DNA of 64,000 bases, taken from positions 22,770 through 86,769 of the forward strand of contig CAZKBM010000003.1 in NCBI GenBank assembly GCA_964550985.1. Direction: 5' to 3'. This document shows positions 43,225-53,001 of this stretch, piece by piece. The position numbers and the translations under genes were made by a program. This DNA is from JAAYCI01 sp964550985. Its GTDB lineage: Bacteria; Bacillota; Clostridia; Oscillospirales; Ruminococcaceae. Every line of letters starts with the position of its first letter. Position 1 is the stretch's first letter. Below the pieces are notes generated by a model that searched no databases, was not told where the DNA came from, and worked only from the letters and a program-made list of their open reading frames with translations.

Positions 43225-45507
43225 TCAGGCTTCCTCTTTCAGGTACACATGGTAAGGCCCGTTTTGAATGCTATACTGTGGGCAAAATACAACATCCCCC
43301 AGCACAAAATGCAGCGGTTTATCCCCTGGCACAAGCGCCTCTTTAGCGGTTTTACCCTTGGGCCAGGGCAAAAATTCTTTGCCGGGGTTTTGGGCGGCCA
43401 GCAAAAGCGGCCCGTAATGTACCGAGAGGAGTTCCGGTTTATCGGGCGCGCGGCGCAGCCCAAGCCCAAAGGGTGTGTGCAGCTCCAGGCTATCTCCCTT
43501 TTGCAAACGGCGATGCAAAACGGCAAAGCCATTTTGGGTTTCAAAAGGGCTTTCCTCGCCGTTTACAAACAGGGTGGCAGGGCTTTCCAGCCAGGCGGGC
43601 AGGCGCAACCTAAGCTCTACATCGGCATCGCCTTCGCTCACCTCTAAGCACATTTTTTGCCGGGTAAAAAAGTCTCCTGTTTGGCGCAAGGTCAGGCCTT
43701 TTTCCCGCCAGTGCAGGGTGCTGGGCAGGTAGAGGCATACATACAGGCTATCACCGGTATGGAAATAGGCGTATTCCTGGTATTTCAGGTGGCTCTCCAG
43801 GCCGGTGCCATGGCAACAGGTGTTTTCGGTTAAGTTAAAGTGTTTTTCGCCGCCGGGGCACAGCGGCATAAAATAGGTGCTGCCCCCGGTGGGGCCGCTT
43901 TGGTCGTGCGAGGAGAGAATGTGGTTGTACAGCGCCTGCTCGTAATAGGCCATCAGCTGCGCATTGGGGGTGTAGCAAAACAGCCGCCCGCTCAGCTTTA
44001 GCATGTTGTAGCTGGCGCAACTTTCAGCCGTGCGGTCGCTTAAAAACGCGCCAATACCATTCGCTTTTTGGAACATCTCCCCCTCGCCGGTGCCGCCATT
44101 ACTGTAGCAGTGGTGGCCCGCCACAAACCGCCAAAAGTTTTGCGACATCTCATAATAGGCCACATTGGCCCCTTGGCGGTACATTTCCAGCGCGCCAATC
44201 ATCTGTGGAATATGCTGGTTTGCGTGAATCCCCCCAAGGGTATCCACATTTTGGGCCATGGGGTAATACAGCTTTTCGTTGTCAAAATAACGGGCCGTCT
44301 CCAGGTATTCGGGTTTCGGGCTCAGGCCGTACAACCGGGCCATCACCTCGTTCATACCGCCAAACTCGCCCGCAATGTACATGCTCCACATCTTTTGGCG
44401 TTTTTCTTCCCCCAGGGGGCAAAGGCGGGCATGGGCCCAAAGGCCAAGCTTTTCACATATTTTCAGCGCTTTTTGGTTTTGGGCGTATTCGTAACAATCC
44501 AAAAGGCCGGCCATAATTTTGTGCAGGGTGTACCAGGGCGCCCAAATTTTGGGGTAGATGACATATTCCTGCAAAAGTTCAAACTGCTCCTCGGAATACC
44601 CGCTTAAAAAGCCGGGGGCAAACCGGCCGCTCTCGGCCATGGCATCCTGGCACTCGGCAAGGCCCGCCACCATGGCGTCCACCTTTTCTTTCCAAAGGGC
44701 CTCCTCCTCGCCACAGCAGGCGGCCAGGGCCAGTGCGCTTAAAAAGTGCCCGGTGGTGTGCCCTTTCAGGTGGCATTCGGGGGCGTCCCAGCCCGTCATG
44801 GGGGCGGCGCCGCGGGTGCTAAGGCCCGCAGCCACCCTAAAGTTATACAGCATACTGTTTAGGTCAACGTTTTTTAAGTACTCCTGCATCCTGTGCTTAT
44901 TTTGGGCAAACACCCCGCCATCGATGTGCACATCACAGAGGGGAAAGGGCTGCACCAACTCTTTGGGCCGCTGTTTTGGCGGGGGGGCCTCTGCCTGTAC
45001 GGTAATGGTGCAAAGGGGGCTAAGGGCGGGGTAGCGCTCGTCCGGCGGCAGGGCCTGCACCTCGTGGCGGCCAGGGGCCAAAGAGGCAAGCTGCGGGGGG
45101 TTTTTCCACTGTACGGGCAGGGTTACAAAACAGCCGTCGTCGGTCTCCAGTATGCACACGCCGGGCAGGCGGCCCTCTTCGCCTTGGATATGTACTATTT
45201 CTACAGGCAGGGCCCTTACAAAATGCAGGGTGCTCTGCTGCTGCAGCACTGTGGCCGTAAATTCCTTTTGCAGCGTTTCCCCCTCCAGGGTGAGGGTGGC
45301 GGTCAACGTGAGTTCGCGGTTGCCGGTGCCCGCGCGGGGGCGGTGCACCAGGCCCTCCGCGTCTATCAGGTGGGGGTACTCGCTTTCCCAAGATATGGCC
45401 GAGCCATTCTTGCCCGTTTGGGGCAAGCTGAGGTCGGCCTCTACGGTGTTCAGGTTGCCAATGTAAATGGCGTCGCGGTCGGCCTGTAGTTTTTGGTTTG
45501 CCGTCAT
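43225..45507 (-). CDS. Glycoside hydrolase family 127/DUF1680 beta-L-arabinofuranosidase-like protein
   Basis: A 760-residue protein. Residues 1-90 and 91-172 form two beta-rich domains like bacterial Ig folds. A family-127 catalytic part follows from about residue 185: FPLCDVHIDGG, DAPECHLKGHTTGHFLSALA, ESCASYNMLKL and NTCCHGTGLESHLKYQE. The cysteine pair and preceding cysteine match the zinc/cysteine nucleophile site known in Bifidobacterium HypBA1. No signal peptide is seen, so it should act in the cytosol on imported arabinosides. It begins 113 bp downstream of the ABC transporter genes and is separated by a terminator. GH146 is an alternative assignment. Confidence 0.84.
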   Translation of the reverse strand: MTANQKLQADRDAIYIGNLNTVEADLSLPQTGKNGSAISWESEYPHLIDAEGLVHRPRAGTGNRELTLTATLTLEGETLQKEFTATVLQQQSTLHFVRALPVEIVHIQGEEGRLPGVCILETDDGCFVTLPVQWKNPPQLASLAPGRHEVQALPPDERYPALSPLCTITVQAEAPPPKQRPKELVQPFPLCDVHIDGGVFAQNKHRMQEYLKNVDLNSMLYNFRVAAGLSTRGAAPMTGWDAPECHLKGHTTGHFLSALALAACCGEEEALWKEKVDAMVAGLAECQDAMAESGRFAPGFLSGYSEEQFELLQEYVIYPKIWAPWYTLHKIMAGLLDCYEYAQNQKALKICEKLGLWAHARLCPLGEEKRQKMWSMYIAGEFGGMNEVMARLYGLSPKPEYLETARYFDNEKLYYPMAQNVDTLGGIHANQHIPQMIGALEMYRQGANVAYYEMSQNFWRFVAGHHCYSNGGTGEGEMFQKANGIGAFLSDRTAESCASYNMLKLSGRLFCYTPNAQLMAYYEQALYNHILSSHDQSGPTGGSTYFMPLCPGGEKHFNLTENTCCHGTGLESHLKYQEYAYFHTGDSLYVCLYLPSTLHWREKGLTLRQTGDFFTRQKMCLEVSEGDADVELRLRLPAWLESPATLFVNGEESPFETQNGFAVLHRRLQKGDSLELHTPFGLGLRRAPDKPELLSVHYGPLLLAAQNPGKEFLPWPKGKTAKEALVPGDKPLHFVLGDVVFCPQYSIQNGPYHVYLKEEA

Positions 45508-45571
45508 GGTTTACACCTTCCTTTGCTCCTTCTAACCAATTGTAATCCTATCATTTATAAAGCTTTGCCGC

Positions 45572-45601
45572 AAAAAGCCGCCCGGCGAAGCGCTGGGCGG
45601 C
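45572..45601 (-). terminator. Terminator of the sugar ABC operon
   Basis: An 11-bp GC-rich stem (GCCGCCCGGCG pairs with its complement, one wobble, loop AAG) followed by TTTTT on the minus strand, 20 bp past the last permease stop. Confidence 0.88.
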
Positions 45602-45620
45602 GGGGCAAGCAAGCAGGGGG

Positions 45621-46460
45621 CTAACCCTTGATGCCCGAGAGGGTAATCCCCTCCACAAAGTACCTTTGGAAAGCGAAAAAGATAATAATCATGGGCAGGG
45701 TTACCGCCGCCGAAGCCGCCATAAGGTAGTCCCACCTCGTGCCGTACATCCCGCGGAAAGCCGACAGCCCCACCGAAAGGGTATACATCTTTTCACTGTT
45801 TAGGTAGATGACCGGCCCCAATAGGTCGTTCCACACATTCATGAAGGTAAAAATGGCAATAGTGGCCAAAACGGGCTTTACCAGCGGCAACAGGATAGAC
45901 CAGAATATCCGCGGCTGGCTGGCTCCGTCTATCAAGGCGGCCTCGTCTAAATCCTTGGGTATCGTCATAAAGAACTGGCGCACCAAAAAGATGTTATAGG
46001 CACCGCCCCCCAAAAAGGCCGGTAAAATCAGGGGCCAGTAGGTATCGGTCAGGTGCATGCTGCTCCAAATTAAAAAGGTGGGTATCAGGGTGATGAAGCT
46101 GGGTATCATCATGGTGGTAAGCAGGGCATAAAACACCACTTTTTTGCCCTTCCACTTTAGGCGGGTAAAGCTGTAGCCCGCCATGGCCGAGGTGAGCACC
46201 GTGCCAATTAAGTTCATCACCACCAAAAATACGGTGTTGAAGAAATAACGGATGAAAGGCTGGCTGCTGAGGGCCTTGGGGTAGTTATCCCAGCGGGCGG
46301 GGTCTGGCAGCACTTTTATGGGGAACTCAAACAACTGGCGGCGGTCCATTAAGGAGGAGCGGACCATCCAGAAAAAGGGCAGCAGGGCCGCCGCGCAGAT
46401 AATAATCAAAATTGCGTAGACGACAATTTTTTTTACACGCTCGTTTGTAGAAGTTTTCAT
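45621..46460 (-). CDS. Carbohydrate ABC transporter permease, MalG-like (CUT1)
   Basis: A 279-residue permease with six helices. The EAA loop is DLDEAALIDGASQPRIFWSILLPLVKP, as in MalG-type carriers. It ends with FVEGITLSGIKG, the family's conserved tail. It starts 2 bp after the MalF-like stop, with AAGGGGATG upstream. The partner ATPase (usually a shared MsmK/UgpC-type) is not in the window, which is normal for CUT1 transporters of Firmicutes. Confidence 0.92.
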   Translation of the reverse strand: MKTSTNERVKKIVVYAILIIICAAALLPFFWMVRSSLMDRRQLFEFPIKVLPDPARWDNYPKALSSQPFIRYFFNTVFLVVMNLIGTVLTSAMAGYSFTRLKWKGKKVVFYALLTTMMIPSFITLIPTFLIWSSMHLTDTYWPLILPAFLGGGAYNIFLVRQFFMTIPKDLDEAALIDGASQPRIFWSILLPLVKPVLATIAIFTFMNVWNDLLGPVIYLNSEKMYTLSVGLSAFRGMYGTRWDYLMAASAAVTLPMIIIFFAFQRYFVEGITLSGIKG

Positions 46461-46462
46461 GT

Positions 46463-47386
46463 TTAGTCATCCCCTTCCGCGTAGTAAACCCAATGGTCGG
46501 AACTTTTAAACAGGATGACGGTAAAGACGGCCACAATGACGAACAGCACCCATGCCAGGGCCGAGGCGTAACTCATGTTGTTGTCTTTAAAGGCCGTTCG
46601 ATAAATATGGTAGGCATAAAACAAGCTGCCGTTGGAGGGGCCGCCCTCCGTCATGATAAAGGCCTGGTAGAATGCCTGCAAATAGCTGATGATGGACATG
46701 ACAAGGTTAAAGAAGATGGTAGGGGTCATCATGGGCACGGTAATGTGCCAGAACTTGTGCCACATGTTCCCGCCGTCCACGTCCACGGCCTCGTACAGGC
46801 TGGAAGATACCCCCTGCAGCCCGGCCAAAAAGATGATCATGGTGCTGCCAATGGCCCAAAACTGCATGAAGCCCAGCGAGGGGATAACCGTGGCCTTTTC
46901 GTAAACCCACTGGCTTGCCGGCAGGCCAAAAAATTTTAAAATGGCGTTTAAAAGGCCAAAATCCGGGTTAAACATCCACTTCCAAAGCAGGCCGTTTGCC
47001 ACAGCCGGCACAATGCAGGGCAGGTACACAATAGTGCGGAAGAAGCGCTTGCCGTGCAGGCCCTTTGTGTTTAGCAGCAAGGCCGCTATAAACGAGCCAA
47101 TGATGTTGATGGGCACGGCGATGATCAGGTATTTAAAGGTGACCCCCAGCGAAAGGGTAAAGAAGGGGTCGTTTGTAAAAATTTTGATATAGTTGGCAAA
47201 GCCGATAAAATTGCCCTGCACGCCCAGGCGTACGTCTGTAAAGCTGAGGTAAAGGCTGTATAGCATGGGGCCTGCCGTAAAAAGCACAAAGCCCAATATG
47301 GCGGGCAGTGCAAACAAGTAGCCCCAAGTTTGCTGGGAAAACGAGCGTTTTTGCCTTAACTCGGCCCCTGGTTTATCATTGTTCAT
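46463..47386 (-). CDS. Carbohydrate ABC transporter permease, MalF-like (CUT1)
   Basis: A 307-residue permease with six helices. It starts QQTWGYLFALPAILGFVLFTAGPMLYSLYLSFTD, the family's N-terminal region, and has the EAA loop LYEAVDVDGGNMWHKFWHITVPMMTP. GGAGGGAACC precedes the ATG. It lies between the binding protein and the MalG-like gene. The arabinose genes nearby suggest an arabinose or arabino-oligosaccharide cargo, but this is inference. Confidence 0.92.
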   Translation of the reverse strand: MNNDKPGAELRQKRSFSQQTWGYLFALPAILGFVLFTAGPMLYSLYLSFTDVRLGVQGNFIGFANYIKIFTNDPFFTLSLGVTFKYLIIAVPINIIGSFIAALLLNTKGLHGKRFFRTIVYLPCIVPAVANGLLWKWMFNPDFGLLNAILKFFGLPASQWVYEKATVIPSLGFMQFWAIGSTMIIFLAGLQGVSSSLYEAVDVDGGNMWHKFWHITVPMMTPTIFFNLVMSIISYLQAFYQAFIMTEGGPSNGSLFYAYHIYRTAFKDNNMSYASALAWVLFVIVAVFTVILFKSSDHWVYYAEGDD

Positions 47387-47444
47387 GGTTCCCTCCCGAA
47401 CCCCTTTTTTCTTTTGGCACGCTGCGGCGCCTTTGCCGCTTATT

Positions 47445-47483
47445 GGGCAAATGGGGGTGCCGGCAGCGGACAGGTATTTGCCC
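47445..47483 (-). promoter_or_regulatory. Stem-loop between binding-protein and permease genes
   Basis: GGGCAAAT at 47445-47452 pairs with ATTTGCCC at 47476-47483, with a GC-rich loop between. It has no close T-run. Such loops after binding-protein genes often stabilise the upstream mRNA so that binding protein outnumbers permease. This role is inferred. Confidence 0.4.
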
Positions 47484-47508
47484 GCTACCGGCCGGCCAAA
47501 ACTCGGTT

Positions 47509-48924
47509 CTAGTGGGCCTCGGTGTTAAAGCAGCCCTGGTATACCCCGGCAGATTCAATGTCGGCCTGCACCTGTTTCAGCGTGGCCTCAGGCTCACCAT
47601 CGCCACGCAGCAATGCGTCAATAGCGGGGTTTACAATGTTGCCAATCTGGCTGTAATCGGTAATGAACTGGGTGGGCATCAGGCACACATTGTTTTCAAT
47701 GTTGTCCACAACCACGCTCACAAACTCTTCGGGGCGGCTGCCCGTCTCGGCCCAAAAGGCAATCTTTTCGGGGTCTGTGTAGTACTCGGTATAAATGGGC
47801 TGCCACAGGCCGTTTTGGTACAGTTCGGTGGCGCCGGTTTCAGCGTCCAGGCTGTATTTGTAGAACTCCAGGGCCGCTTCGGGGTATTTGGTGTTGGCAA
47901 AAACCGCTGTAACGCCGGGGGCGCTTAGGGTATAAGAGCCGCCGCCCATGTTGGGCAGGAAGGTGCAGCCCACGTCCAGGCCCTCGTCGTCATAGGTGAG
48001 GAAAGACCAGTTGCCGTCAATAATCATGGCCACCTGGCCGGTCAGCATCATCTCGGAGGGGTCGGGGTTCGAGGATACATCGGTGATGGAAGGGGCCACG
48101 CCCTCTTTTACAATCAGGTCTTGCAGTTTGGTCATCAGTTCAATCATTTCGGGGCTGTCGAAGGTGGTGTTCGAGAAGTCCTCGTTCACAATATCGCCGC
48201 CCATGCTACGAAGCAGGGGGTACCAGTTGTTGATGCCATAGCTGGTGCTAAAACCGTAATGCTTTACATTTTCGGGGTCAAAATCGGGGCTTTTGGCGTT
48301 GTTGCCGTTGCGGTCCACCGTCAGGGTTTTGCAAAGGTCAACAAACTCGTCCCAGGTCAGGGCTTTGTCAAATTCGGTGGGGGGGTATTCAATGTTCAGC
48401 TCATCAAAAATTTGGCGGTTGTAGGTAAGCATCAGGCTCTCATGCGCCGTACTGAAAAAAGCTGTTTTGCCGTCAATTTTCCACTGGTCATTGGGCAGTA
48501 CGTTATCCAAAAAGGCTTTGTCCTCGCCCAGCAAATCCTCTACAAAAAGCAGGGTGCCGTCCATGGCGTAGGGGATGCAGGAGCCGCTGGGCACGTAGGC
48601 GATATCGGGCGCATCGCCCGCAGCCACCATGGAACCCAGCTTCTGGGCGTATTCATCGGGCACGTGCTGGGCGCTTACATGGATGCGGCCATCGTTTGCG
48701 GTGTTAAAGGTCTCCACCATTTTTTCCACGGCGGTTTTTTCCTGGGCGCCGCCCCAGAACATGAACTTGAGCTCGGCTACCTCACCATTAGCGGCAGCTG
48801 TGCTGCCGCTAGCTGCGGGGGTACTCCCGCCGGCGGGCGGGGCGCTACTGCTGGCGCCGCCGCCACAGGCGGCCAGGGCCAAAGCCAGTGTCAGGGCCAT
48901 CAAAATTGCAATTCCTTTTTTCAT
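47509..48924 (-). CDS. Sugar ABC transporter substrate-binding lipoprotein (SBP family 1)
   Basis: A 471-residue lipoprotein. A signal MKKGIAILMALTLALALAAC ends at the lipobox LAAC with cysteine at residue 20, followed by a Ser/Ala/Gly linker. The mature part has the family-1 features (AELKFMFWGGAQEKTAVEKMVETFN) and VAMIIDGNW. AGAGGAGG precedes the ATG. It is the receptor of the CUT1 transporter and the first gene of its operon. Its cargo should be a sugar; arabinosides are suggested by GH127 and the ara genes. Confidence 0.92.
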   Translation of the reverse strand: MKKGIAILMALTLALALAACGGGASSSAPPAGGSTPAASGSTAAANGEVAELKFMFWGGAQEKTAVEKMVETFNTANDGRIHVSAQHVPDEYAQKLGSMVAAGDAPDIAYVPSGSCIPYAMDGTLLFVEDLLGEDKAFLDNVLPNDQWKIDGKTAFFSTAHESLMLTYNRQIFDELNIEYPPTEFDKALTWDEFVDLCKTLTVDRNGNNAKSPDFDPENVKHYGFSTSYGINNWYPLLRSMGGDIVNEDFSNTTFDSPEMIELMTKLQDLIVKEGVAPSITDVSSNPDPSEMMLTGQVAMIIDGNWSFLTYDDEGLDVGCTFLPNMGGGSYTLSAPGVTAVFANTKYPEAALEFYKYSLDAETGATELYQNGLWQPIYTEYYTDPEKIAFWAETGSRPEEFVSVVVDNIENNVCLMPTQFITDYSQIGNIVNPAIDALLRGDGEPEATLKQVQADIESAGVYQGCFNTEAH

Positions 48925-49290
48925 AGTCTTGCATTCCTCCTCTGGTTCTCTTTTTTATTTTGCAGGGCGGCTTGCACCGCCCGGTACAACAGCATCTACG
49001 CTTAACATGCAAAGTTTGGTAATCATAAATAAATTTCACAATTATGAATTTTAACACATTTTTTCTTTTGCGACTTTTGCAATTGGGTTTGTAAAATGGT
49101 TTTGTGCGGGGGAAAACCGAGGTGTTGTTTTATTATAAGGCCTTTGGGTATGGGTTTGCCCTTTTGTTACACACCGGCTTTTTAAAAACTTATTATCGTT
49201 TTTTACTTGTATTTTACATTTATGGTATTTTCTTTTGTGGCGGTTTTGCCCACGTTTAAACCAACCGGCAAACCCGCAAAAAAGAAACAT
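48925..49290. other. Divergent intergenic region between sugar ABC operon and MATE gene
   Basis: No gene is seen. The part nearest the binding-protein gene is GC-rich, and the middle (about 49020-49240) is AT-rich, as expected for the ABC operon promoter, but no clear -35/-10 pair was found on the minus strand. A lone TACAAC half site, like those at the araB promoter, lies near 48984. Confidence 0.4.
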
Positions 49291-49319
49291 TTGACATTGC
49301 CCAAAAACTGGCCTACAAT
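49291..49319 (+). promoter_or_regulatory. Promoter of the MATE gene
   Basis: Perfect TTGACA (49291-49296) and TACAAT (49314-49319) spaced 17 bp, 41 bp before the ATG, which has AGGAGG at 49346. Confidence 0.75.
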
Positions 49320-49359
49320 ACTGAATAGGGTTCATTGTAATGAACAGGAGGATTTACCC

Positions 49360-50745
49360 ATGCCCGCCAGTACGCTCCCTCGTTCCAACATGACAAGCGG
49401 CCCGCCGCTTGGCCACATCATTCGTTTTTCGTTACCTTTACTTGCGGGCAACGCCCTGCAGCAGCTTTACAATATGGCCGATAGTGTAATTGTGGGCCAG
49501 GCCCTTGGTAAAACGGCACTGGCGGCCGTGGGCGCTGCGGGCCCGGTGGTTTTTTTAATGGTTAGCCTGTTTATGGGCATTGGCAGCGGCGCCATGGTGC
49601 TGATTAGCCAGTTTCGCGGCGCGGGCGAAAGCGAGCGCCTGCAAACCACCGTCAGCACCAGTTACACAGCGCTTTTGGCCGTGGCCATACCCCTTTCGGC
49701 CTTTGGGTTTTTTATGGTAACGCCCCTCATGCATCTGCTTAGTGTGCCGCCAGACGCCTGGGAGGGGGCGCGGGCCTATTTGATGATTTCGATGTGCGGG
49801 CTGGTGGGCTGCCTTGGCTACAACATCAACGCCGGTATTTTGCAGGGCATTGGGGATAGCCGCACCCCGCTTTTGTTCCTGGCCATCTCCTGCGTCATCA
49901 ACATTGTGCTGGACCTGGTTTTTGTTTTGGTGTTTGGCTGGGGGGTGGCGGGGGCCTCCATTGCCACGGTGATAGCCCAGTCTCTCAGTTGGTTTTTTGG
50001 CATCTGGTACATTCGCCAGCGCTACAAGGAGCTTAAACTACACCCTTTACACTTTCACTTTGACAAAAGCATTTTTAAGCAGATGATCCGCGTGGGGCTG
50101 CCCGCCGGGATACAGCAGGCGCTGTTCAGCATTGCAAACCTGTTTATGTCGCGCCTGGTAAACAGTTACGGCTCAGCTTTTGCGGCGGGTTTTAACGGCG
50201 CAAGCCGGATAGATAGTTTTGTGCTGCTACCCGTGCAAAGCGTCTCGATTGCCATAACCACTTTTACAGGGCAAAACATTGGGGCGGGTAAGCTGGAACG
50301 TGTGAAGGACGGCACACGGGTTTCGATGTTGGCGGGTTTTGCTTTGGCGGCCATTGGCTGCCTGCTCATTCCCGCGGGGCCACAGCTGATGCGCCTCTTT
50401 TCAAACGACCCTGAGGTGATTGCCTCGGGCGTGGCGCTGTTAAACCGCATTTTGCCCTTTTACTGGATGATGAATATTTCGCTTGTGCTAACAGGGGTGA
50501 TGCGCGGCGCGGGGGCCAGCATGGTGCCCATGATTTCGGGCACCATCTCGCTTTGGCTGGCGCGGTTACCCGCGGCCTACCTCTTCGCCGCCCTGTTCGG
50601 CCCCTACAACATGCACTTTTGCTACGCGGCGGGCTGGGTTATCGGCCTATCCATCTCCATTCCGTACTTCCTTTCGGGCCGGTGGAAAAACAAAGGCGTT
50701 ACAGGCGCGGGGGATAAGCGGCTGGCAAGCGCCCCCAAAGCCTGA
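49360..50745 (+). CDS. MATE family efflux transporter
   Basis: A 461-residue transporter with 12 predicted helices. The opening LGHIIRFSLPLLAGNALQQLYNMADSVIVGQALGKTALAAVGA is the standard start of the NorM/DinF-type MATE family, and the repeat occurs again in the second half (GLPAGIQQALFSIANLFMSRLVNSYGSAFAAGFNGASRID). The ATG at 49360 with AGGAGG upstream is favoured over the 51-codon longer open frame. It exports drugs or metabolites using Na+ or H+. It is the only plus-strand gene inside the arabinose block, and faces araD. Confidence 0.92.
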   Translation: MPASTLPRSNMTSGPPLGHIIRFSLPLLAGNALQQLYNMADSVIVGQALGKTALAAVGAAGPVVFLMVSLFMGIGSGAMVLISQFRGAGESERLQTTVSTSYTALLAVAIPLSAFGFFMVTPLMHLLSVPPDAWEGARAYLMISMCGLVGCLGYNINAGILQGIGDSRTPLLFLAISCVINIVLDLVFVLVFGWGVAGASIATVIAQSLSWFFGIWYIRQRYKELKLHPLHFHFDKSIFKQMIRVGLPAGIQQALFSIANLFMSRLVNSYGSAFAAGFNGASRIDSFVLLPVQSVSIAITTFTGQNIGAGKLERVKDGTRVSMLAGFALAAIGCLLIPAGPQLMRLFSNDPEVIASGVALLNRILPFYWMMNISLVLTGVMRGAGASMVPMISGTISLWLARLPAAYLFAALFGPYNMHFCYAAGWVIGLSISIPYFLSGRWKNKGVTGAGDKRLASAPKA

Positions 50746-50791
50746 GCGGAACACCACCCGTCATCCCGTTCCCCTGCAAAACCTGCCTTTC

Positions 50792-50832
50792 AAACGCCTG
50801 TTATTGGCTTTGCCCATAATAGGCGTTTTTTC
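50792..50832 (+). terminator. Terminator of the MATE gene, inside the araD 3' end
   Basis: A 13-bp stem (AAACGCCT at 50792-50799 with its complement at 50821-50828, extended inward with one wobble) is followed by TTTTTT on the plus strand. It overlaps the last codons of araD on the other strand. Confidence 0.8.
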
Positions 50833-51508
50833 CATGCTTGCGCAGGTAGTGTTTTTCCAGCAGTTCGTTTTGCATGGGCCCAAGGCCGGGGCTTGCCGCT
50901 TGGCTGTGCCAGGCCATAAAGGCCACCTCTTCCAGCACCACGGCATTGTGTACGGCATCGGCGGCACTTTGGCCCCAGGTAAAGGGCCCATGGCTATACA
51001 CCAGTGCCGCGGGTACGGCGGCGGGGTCAATGGGGGGGGCGGCCTGCAAAAATGTCTCGGCTATCACCCGGCCCGTCTCCTGTTCATAGGCGCTTTCAAT
51101 TTCGGCCCGGTTCAGTTTGCGGGTACAGGGCACCGGGCCATAAAAGGTGTCGGCATGGGTGGTGCCCAAAGGGGGTACGGGCGCGCCCTGCTGGGCGTAA
51201 ACGGTGGCCCAGCGGCTATGGGTATGCGCCACCCCGCCTATGCCGGTAAACCGGCGGTACAACTCCAAATGGGTGGGCGTGTCGGAAGAGGGCTTCCATT
51301 TCCCCTCCACCCTTTCACCCGTGGCAAGCGCCACCACGCTCATGTCCTCGCAGCGCATCTCCTCGTAGCCTAAGCCGCTGGGTTTTATCACCACAAGGCC
51401 CTCTTCGCGGCTAATGCCGCTTACATTGCCCCAGGTAAAGGTTACAAGGCCGTATTTCACCAGCTCCAAATTCGCCTCAAACACCTGGCGTTTCAGTTTT
51501 TCCAGCAT
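50801..51508 (-). CDS. araD: L-ribulose-5-phosphate 4-epimerase
   Basis: A 235-residue class-II aldolase-fold epimerase that forms D-xylulose 5-phosphate. The zinc-binding histidines are in HTHSRWATVYAQQG and YSHGPFTWG, and VIKPSGLGYEEM is conserved. It is last in the araB-araA-araD operon, 6 bp after araA, and completes the entry into the pentose phosphate pathway. GAAGGGGG precedes the ATG. Confidence 0.95.
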   Translation of the reverse strand: MLEKLKRQVFEANLELVKYGLVTFTWGNVSGISREEGLVVIKPSGLGYEEMRCEDMSVVALATGERVEGKWKPSSDTPTHLELYRRFTGIGGVAHTHSRWATVYAQQGAPVPPLGTTHADTFYGPVPCTRKLNRAEIESAYEQETGRVIAETFLQAAPPIDPAAVPAALVYSHGPFTWGQSAADAVHNAVVLEEVAFMAWHSQAASPGLGPMQNELLEKHYLRKHGKNAYYGQSQ

Positions 51509-51514
51509 GGGCGG

Positions 51515-52987
51515 CTACCCCTTCAGCTTCCAGGCCATATCGGCCAAAAGAAGCTGTTGTTCCAGCGTTTCGGGGCGGGTATCTTTGCCAATATGCACAA
51601 ACTCGATGTCCATCATCCGGGCAAAGTCGCGCATCATCTCGGCGTTACAGGCAAGGCTTAGCACCGTATGGTGGGCCCCGCCCGCCAAAATCCAGCACTC
51701 GGCCCCTGTTTCCAAGCTGGGCTGCGCTTTCCACATCACCCGCGCCACGGGCAGGTTTGGCATGGTTTGGGTGGGGGCCACACAGGTGATATCCTGTACA
51801 ATCAGCCGCAGGCGGCCGCCCATATCCACAAGGCTTACCACAATGCCCTCGCCCTCGGCCCCTTCAAACACCAGGCGGGCGGGCGCTTCACGGCCCCCTA
51901 TGCCCAGGCCGTGCACCTCTATACGGGGTTTTGCCGCCGCAAGGCTGGGGCACACTTCCAGCATATGCGCCCCCAGCGAGAGGCCGTTTTTCAAGTCGTA
52001 GGTGTAATCTTCCATAAAGGCGGTGCCGCCGGGCAGGCCCGCTGCCATGCGCTTCATGATGGCCGTCATGGCGCTTATCTTCCAGTCCCCCTCCCCGCCG
52101 TAGCCGTAACCGTTTGCCATCAGGTTTTGGCTGGCAAGGCCGGGCAACTGCCGCATACCGTACAAATCCTGGAAGGTGTTGGAAAAGGCAGCGCAGCCCT
52201 CTTCCCGCAGCATCTTCTCAATGGCAATTTCTTCCCTGGCCTGATAGCGCACCGTCTCCACATCTTCCGTGTTTAGGGTGTATCGCGCCTGGTACTCGGC
52301 CATTTTGGCGTCTATTTCGGCGGTTGTTACCGCCTCCATCACCTCTACCAGCTGGCCCACCGGCCAGGTGTTCACCTGCCAGCCCAGTTTTATCTGGGCC
52401 TCCACCTTGTCGCCCTCGGTCACGGCCACTTCGCGCATGTTGTCGCCAAAGCGCATCACCTTCATACTGCGGCTTGCCGCTACGCCTATGGCCGCGCGCA
52501 TCCAGCGGGCTATCTTCTCCTGTGGGGCGGCGTCCTGCCAGTAACCGGCCACCACCCGCCGGGCCAGGCGCATCCGCGCGCCTATAAAGCCGTGCTCCCT
52601 GTCTCCATGGGCGCTTTGGTGCAGGTTCATATAGTCCATGTCAATTTCTTCGTTGGGAATTTCGCGGTTGTACTGGGTATGGAAGTGCAACCAGGGTTTT
52701 TGCAAAATCCCCAGGGCATTTATCCACATCTTAGAGGGGGAAAAGGTGTGACAAAACGTGATGATGCCCGCGCAGCCATCCTCGTAATTCGCCTCTTTTA
52801 CAAGCTTTTCGGCCCCTTCGGCGGTTTTTACGATGTCTTTATACACCACTTCAAAGGGCAGCCGCCCACCCTGGTTTAAGCCTTGTACCATAGCCCGGCC
52901 GTCGCGCTCCACCTGGGCCAGGGTTTCCTCGCCGTACAAAAATTGGCTGCCCACCACAAACCAAAACTTTAGCGTACAACTTTCCAT
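51515..52987 (-). CDS. araA: L-arabinose isomerase
   Basis: A 490-residue enzyme that converts L-arabinose to L-ribulose. It has the family's segments FWFVVGSQFLYGEETL at the start, ITFCHTFSPSKMWINAL, GEGDWKISAMTAIMKRM and the C-terminal NAEMMRDFARMMDIEFVHI. Length is normal (E. coli 500). It lies 14 bp after araB and 6 bp before araD. A weak ribosome site, AGGGGTAGGGTGAG, precedes the ATG. Confidence 0.96.
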   Translation of the reverse strand: MESCTLKFWFVVGSQFLYGEETLAQVERDGRAMVQGLNQGGRLPFEVVYKDIVKTAEGAEKLVKEANYEDGCAGIITFCHTFSPSKMWINALGILQKPWLHFHTQYNREIPNEEIDMDYMNLHQSAHGDREHGFIGARMRLARRVVAGYWQDAAPQEKIARWMRAAIGVAASRSMKVMRFGDNMREVAVTEGDKVEAQIKLGWQVNTWPVGQLVEVMEAVTTAEIDAKMAEYQARYTLNTEDVETVRYQAREEIAIEKMLREEGCAAFSNTFQDLYGMRQLPGLASQNLMANGYGYGGEGDWKISAMTAIMKRMAAGLPGGTAFMEDYTYDLKNGLSLGAHMLEVCPSLAAAKPRIEVHGLGIGGREAPARLVFEGAEGEGIVVSLVDMGGRLRLIVQDITCVAPTQTMPNLPVARVMWKAQPSLETGAECWILAGGAHHTVLSLACNAEMMRDFARMMDIEFVHIGKDTRPETLEQQLLLADMAWKLKG

Positions 52988-53001
52988 AACTCACCCTACC
53001 C